Made by a program: the position numbers and the translations under genes. The notes under the pieces were generated by a model. The model was given only the letters and a program-made list of their open reading frames with translations. It did no database searches and had not been told where the DNA came from. Of a DNA stretch of 64,000 bases, positions 59,383-64,000 are shown piece after piece. The DNA is taken from contig JAXBDG010000002.1 in NCBI GenBank assembly GCA_036320915.1, forward strand, positions 496,001 to 560,000, given 5' to 3'. How positions within the stretch are numbered: position 1 is the stretch's first letter; each line of letters begins with the position of its first letter. This DNA is from Linnemannia elongata (Eukaryota; Mortierellomycota; Mortierellomycetes; Mortierellales; Mortierellaceae).

Positions 59383-61167
59383 CTAACCAATGATCTTCAT
59401 ATCGTTGGCATCCTCGGCAGCCTTCTCCTCAGCAGCAACCTCCAAACCAACACGGTGAACAGTCTTCAAGAACAGCTCCATGGCCTCCACAGGGACAGTG
59501 GGCAAGATGCCGTGTCCCAAGTTGGCAATGTACCGTCTCGTCGAGCCAAATCCACGGACCATTCTCGTTGCAGCAGCAACAATGGCCTCATCACCACCGT
59601 ACAACACGTTGGGATCCATGTTACCCTGAAGAGTCACACGTCCCTGAGTGATTGCCTTGGCAGACTCGGGGGTGTGGGTCCAGTCCAAGGAGACGGTCTC
59701 GTATCCAATGACAGACAGCTTGTCGACAGCGTACCATGATCCCTTGGCAAAGACTGTCATGGGAACCGCCTTCTCGCCCAACTCGGACTTCACGCGCTTA
59801 GCAATCTGTGCCAAGTAAGGGAGTGAAAAGTGCTCAAAGTCGTGAGGTCCCAACTCTCCTCCCCAAGACTCGAACACTTGCAGCATCTACAAGTCGATCC
59901 GAACGAACGTGTCATATTATATTAGTAAATAAACGTCAACGTCTCGTCACTGTGGATTGAGTTAGTTCAGCCTGTTCAGAGTAGAGTTAACATTGGAACG
60001 AACCTGGGCACCGGCGTGGACCTGGCCGATCAAAAAGTCAACGCAGACATCGGTAATGCGACCCAAAAGCTCGTGACTCTCCTTGGGGTACTTGAAGATC
60101 CACTCCTTGGCCTTTGAGAGCGTCTTGCTTCCACCTCCCTCAATCATGTATGCCTAATCAAGAAGATAATGACAGACAATTGTCAACTCAGGTAGTTGTC
60201 TCTTGAAGTGAACAAAGAATAAACAATCTCGGCTGCCACTTACCATAAGTGTCCAAGGAGCGCCAACGAAACCGATCAAGGGAACACGTCCATTGAGGGC
60301 ATGGCGGGTCATGGTAATGGCGTCAAAGACGTACTGGAGCTCCTTGTGAACATCAACCTTCTCCTTCAACTGAACAGCCATATCTGCGGGGACAACCAAG
60401 GGGGTAGGGAAGTGGGGACCCTTTCCTGGGACCATCTCGACAGTCATGCCCATGGCCTGGGGGATGACCAGAATATCGGAGAAGATGATCGAGGCATCCA
60501 ACAACCCGTCGTAACGATCAATGGGCTGGAGAGTCACCTTGGTAGCCAACTCGGGAGTGCGGCAGATCTTAAAGAAGTCGTTCTCCACACGCTCAGCACG
60601 GAACTCTAACGGGAAGAAGGGCAGTATGAAGTGCGAGGGATGATAAGCATGGGTTGAACGAGCAATTGCTGTTTCGTAGGCCTTCCTGGTATTGCCGTGT
60701 TGCAGTTTATGGTGACCCAAAAGAGAAAGAAGAGGTGTGCTTCGTGAGTCGTACGATATTTGGTGTTGGGAAGTGTCCGTGTTCTTCCCGCTTGCACTGC
60801 GCTGTTCCAACGCGCCACTCCCGATCGCACGTACTTTTTGTTCCCGCTGTCCTGATCCTGATCCCGAGTTGCTGTGCTTGAATCATAACAGACCTCTCTC
60901 TCTCACTCCAGTTCCGATCCCTGGTCAGCATCGATCATCCACTTTTTGCTCTCGTAGCATTCCAATAGCTCATGCAGGGAGGTGGGTGTGGGTTTCTCGT
61001 TCCTCCGTTGATGCCGAAACGGAAGAAAGACAGAAAGGTCGATTACCGGGCAAGTAACGGCCGGCTTGACGCATCACCCAGACGGGGGCACGCTCAGTCT
61101 TTTCACCACGGGCGGCGCGGATGATAAGGTCGTTCTTAAGAGGAGGGAAGGAGGTAGTGTCGGTCAT
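59383..61167 (-). CDS. HEM12: Uroporphyrinogen decarboxylase
   Basis: Cytosolic heme-pathway enzyme converting uroporphyrinogen III to coproporphyrinogen III. Exons 61167-61047, 60605-60244, 60153-60004 and 59886-59383 total 1137 nt and 378 residues, near the usual 360-370. The signature [16 protein letters not shown] is split by intron 1. Further landmarks are [79 protein letters not shown] and [14 protein letters not shown]. The catalytic Asp in FSDILVIP and the substrate arginines are present. Intron 3 uses a GTTCGT donor. The start [13 protein letters not shown] is the only sensible ATG before the signature. The 441 bp first intron (61046-60606) is longer than average. Confidence 0.95.
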
Positions 61168-61744
61168 GGCGAGGAGACTTGGAGGGTTTGTGTGAGGTGG
61201 TGATTTTGTTAAAAAAGAAAGAAAAGGAGAAAGAAAAAGTGAAAGTCGGGACAGTGGTTGGTTGAAATATGGTAGAGAGAGAGAGGCGCTGAATTGACCC
61301 GACCATACTTTTGCAGGTGAGAAAGTGCGAAAACGCGGATCAGCCTTGGAAGGGAAGGGAAGTCGAAGAAGGCGGGAATCATTTTTGACTCTCAGTCCTC
61401 CCCTCTGCATTATTTTAGCTCTGTCGCATAACACTCACACACATCAATCAGGAACACAGAGAACACTGAGAACACAGACTCTGATGGCGAACAAAAGACT
61501 GCACACGTGAAACATCACCTTCTTTTCTTTGTCATAGACGAGATGAACTTTTTGTATTATTATTACAGGTATGAGCGAGCGGATGGTAAGGAAAAGATAT
61601 ACTGGAAGGAGGTAATGCAATGATAAAGATATGTTTGTGTGGGGAAAGCAAAAAGAGCAAGAAAAGAAAGCAACGAACAAAAAAAAAAAAGGCAAAATGA
61701 AGCAAAAAAAAAAAGTATAAGAGAATAGGAGTCAAATCAACCGA
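61168..61744. promoter_or_regulatory. HEM12 upstream and zinc-finger gene 3' region
   Basis: About 575 bp. Directly upstream of HEM12 the coding strand is pyrimidine-rich (61200-61290). A short ACACAGAGAACACTGAGAACAC repeat sits near 61453-61475. A tracts at 61679-61691 and 61705-61715. No coding signal. Confidence 0.4.
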
Positions 61745-63097
61745 CTAGATAAGGCGAGCACGGGCTCGGGCCTCAGACAATCGGTCCACATCCTCAGCAG
61801 TAGGGTGCACTCCATCCTTTCGGGCAGTCTTGACAGCATAATGTCGGAGCAACGCATCGCGACGGACAAAGGGACGGTGACAAAAGTCACATGGCCAGGT
61901 CCGCTCGTTGTGCTTCGAGATCTGATGTCTCTTCAGATCATGTACACGTCCAAACCGTTCCTTTGGACAGAACTCGCACAGGTACCCGTCCTTGTCCAAC
62001 GGCAACTTGAATCCTCCAGGAAGCAGGATACCCTGATCCTTCGAGAGGTCGGACTTGATATCGATATCGTTCTCGTCAACCTCCTCCTGCTTGACGAGGG
62101 ACTTGGGCCGACGTTGGGGGTATACTTTGAGGCTGCGCTTGTAGGTTCCCTTTCTGGCACGGGGAGCCTTGCCGGTTGTGGAGGCGCCACCACGAGGAGT
62201 CTTCTTGGTCACCGCAGCAGATCGGGTCTTTTTCTGCTTGATAAGAGTCGACTCGCAGTAGTCCGGGTCTGATTGATCACCACAATCCAACTCGAGTTGT
62301 CCATGTTCAACCTCTTCATCCTCGTCACTTTCCGGTGCCGAGAGGGATCCTGACGTCAAAGTGTCCTCTATCATATCGGATTCCTCGTGTGATGGTGACG
62401 GTTCTCCTTGTTGTTGCTTATCGCCACCCTCCTGAGAACTCGTAAGAGCTTCTTCGACGGCCGATAACAAGAGCTGCTGAGTTTCCATCGAAAGATTCAA
62501 GGGTTCTGCGGAGAGGATCTGGTCGAGCGAGACGTTGAAGAGGTCCGAAGGAGCGGCTGTCTGGCTGACTTGACCGGAGCTGGATCTGTGCTGAGCACTC
62601 TTAACCGCCAGCGGGAGAGAGACTTTTTTGGTGTGCTGGACAAACAACGATTGGGGATGGAGACTGTCTGTGGTCTGAGGGCCTTGACCATGGAGACTGC
62701 GATAGAAGGGGTTGCGGAAGAAGTCGACCTCCTCGCCAGCAGCAACAGAAGCATCATCGGAGGTCTTGGTATGTTCCTTGGAGACAGTATCAGTCGACGA
62801 CGAGAGCGAAGGAAACCAAGGGGAGGAAGGGGGACTGAGCGTGTCGAGGAGCAGAGAGTCGTCGGACTCTTCGGAGGAAGGAGCAGGCGAAGGGTATTCG
62901 GCAGCTGAAGGTGCGTCTAGTGAAGAGGAGGAAGAAGACAACTTTGACGCATTGAAGGCAAGGGAGATTGAGAGGGAGAGGGCGGTGTCGATGGACGAGG
63001 CGACGGTAGGGTTGACATCGTCGTAGAAGATGTTTGTGAACTGGTCGCACAGGTTCCTTGTGGAGTCCCTCTTGAGCGTTGGAATGGTGTGTGTCAT
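61745..63097 (-). CDS. C2H2 zinc-finger transcription factor
   Basis: 450-residue single-exon protein, probably nuclear. A long Ser/acidic-rich N-terminal region of about 300 residues could hold activation segments. It is followed by a basic Lys/Arg/Thr patch (TRSAAVTKKTPRGG, KGTYKRSLKVYPQRRP), likely a localisation signal. Two C-terminal fingers follow: CEFCPKERFGRVHDLKRHQISKH and CDFCHRPFVRRDALLRH. The first is a near-standard C2H2. In the second the last ligand is atypical, since the next histidine after RHYAVK lies eleven residues away. This two-finger C-terminal layout is common in fungal regulators, but the target genes are unknown. Translation starts at MTHTIPTLK, the first ATG in the frame. 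Confidence 0.87.
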   Translation of the reverse strand: MTHTIPTLKRDSTRNLCDQFTNIFYDDVNPTVASSIDTALSLSISLAFNASKLSSSSSSLDAPSAAEYPSPAPSSEESDDSLLLDTLSPPSSPWFPSLSSSTDTVSKEHTKTSDDASVAAGEEVDFFRNPFYRSLHGQGPQTTDSLHPQSLFVQHTKKVSLPLAVKSAQHRSSSGQVSQTAAPSDLFNVSLDQILSAEPLNLSMETQQLLLSAVEEALTSSQEGGDKQQQGEPSPSHEESDMIEDTLTSGSLSAPESDEDEEVEHGQLELDCGDQSDPDYCESTLIKQKKTRSAAVTKKTPRGGASTTGKAPRARKGTYKRSLKVYPQRRPKSLVKQEEVDENDIDIKSDLSKDQGILLPGGFKLPLDKDGYLCEFCPKERFGRVHDLKRHQISKHNERTWPCDFCHRPFVRRDALLRHYAVKTARKDGVHPTAEDVDRLSEARARARLI

Positions 63098-64000
63098 TGT
63101 GTGCTATCTTTTGTTATTGTTTTGGTCAAAGTGAGAGTGGGGAGTGAAGAGTAGTTGAGAGTAGTTGAGAGTAGGGAACAGAGAATGAAGAAGAGAAGAG
63201 AAGAAGAAAGAAGAGTTGAAGGAGGAGACAGAAGAAATAGAAAACAAAAAAGAGGCTCTCAGATCACACCCAGACACCGTCGATTGACTTGACAATGATT
63301 GCCATTTATGGATCTCAAGCCACATCTAACGCCGCACTCTTGTCCATCCAAAATAAAAACAAAACAAACAATAATGACAATAATGCACACACACACTTGA
63401 CATGATATGGGCAAAACGTAATCATTTGAATTGACGAATCAGATTCATTCGAACGGTGAGCAAAAGGAGAAAGAAAAAGAGATGAAAAAAGGACAGGAGT
63501 CAAAGCAAACGAGGTTCTTTTTTTTTTTTTTTTTGTCATTTGTACTGTGGCATATACAGAGTGAGCCCAAGGGAAAACAGCAAAGTCAAACCACGTTGTC
63601 CCACACACGCACCTCATGCATCAATCGATCGAAAACAGTGCATCATCACTTTTGCCTAAGCACCGTTCTCCCTAGCTTGGCCAAATGACCGTTCTCACTC
63701 CCAGAGCAGGGCACGGAAAAGGGGCGAGCTGAACACTTGATTTGGACACATTCAACAGGGAGACAATTGAAAAAAAAAGAGGCGCGCCTCTTTCTTTACT
63801 ATCCTTCTCTGGCCATTTCGTTAGTATTATCTCTCTTATGAATACCTTCCAACATACCCATGAACCTCATACCAAATGAAACAAGAAAAAGGGAGGAATA
63901 GTAAGAGTCAATGGCAGTTTATCAATTGAAGAACAACAACAGGGGTGCCATTCCTTGGCACGAAACATGGAATTGATGGCAATAACGGTCCAATTCGTCG
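63098..64000. promoter_or_regulatory. Upstream region of zinc-finger gene; no gene seen to window end
   Basis: Purine-rich on plus (63170-63250), thus pyrimidine-rich leader for the minus-strand gene. A three-fold GAGAGTAGTT-like repeat lies near 63148-63175 and a T tract at about 63517-63534. No supported coding region. Confidence 0.45.

Noticed and set aside
1..64000. CRISPR arrays, bacterial operons or phage genes
   Set aside because: The spliced fungal genes and absence of spaced direct repeats exclude these.

Overview
This is a 64 kb piece of a fungal nuclear chromosome. Almost every gene is split by short introns (about 60-130 bp, mostly GTAAGT-like donors and TAG acceptors). The proteins are fungal housekeeping types: DBP10, RanBP1/YRB1, VPS1, PEP12, TLG2, HEM12 and a PMA-type proton pump. 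The mix of dense introns, an ITFG1/TIP homologue, an SLC10A7 homologue and large F-box/LRR proteins points to an early-diverging fungus, most likely Mucoromycota and perhaps Mortierellales. That placement is inference from gene content and style, not from a database search.

Layout. 1-3222 (+): 3' part of the RNA helicase gene DBP10. 3514-5392 (-): RanBP1. 5983-7083 (-): Rib2-like deaminase. 7471-10910 (-): VPS1 dynamin, ten exons. 11581-14847 (+): large F-box protein. 16805-19615 (+): nucleotide-sugar transporter with a 1.3 kb first intron. 20129-20473 (-): COA4-like twin CX9C protein. 20864-22780 (-): PEP12-like Qa-SNARE. 23086-about 26419 (-): long-form tRNase Z with an apparent frameshift. 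26727-28458 (+): TLG2/syntaxin-16 Qa-SNARE. 29073-31079 (+): F-box/LRR-like protein. 31320-34287 (-): ITFG1 homologue. 34890-about 38901 (-): protein joining two cyclic-nucleotide-binding domains, an F-box and leucine-rich repeats. About 39-45.9 kb: gene-poor. 45922-48147 (+): cationic amino acid permease. 48330-49686 (-): membrane J-domain protein. 50827-about 52408 (-): an unrecognised multi-exon membrane protein pieced together from splice sites. 53119-54933 (+): SLC10A7/RCH1-like carrier. 55364-58601 (-): plasma-membrane H+-ATPase. 59383-61167 (-): uroporphyrinogen decarboxylase. 61745-63097 (-): zinc-finger protein.

There is no operon logic. Three endosome/Golgi trafficking genes (VPS1, PEP12, TLG2) lie within 21 kb, with tRNase Z between the two syntaxins and head-to-head with TLG2. 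No tRNA, rRNA, transposon with intact coding capacity, or CRISPR array was seen. Many start codons are preceded by long pyrimidine-rich tracts on the coding strand, which looks like a promoter/leader habit of this genome.

The points most worth checking are the cyclic-nucleotide/F-box/LRR fusion, the one-base frame break in tRNase Z, and the hidden membrane-protein gene at 50.8-52.4 kb.
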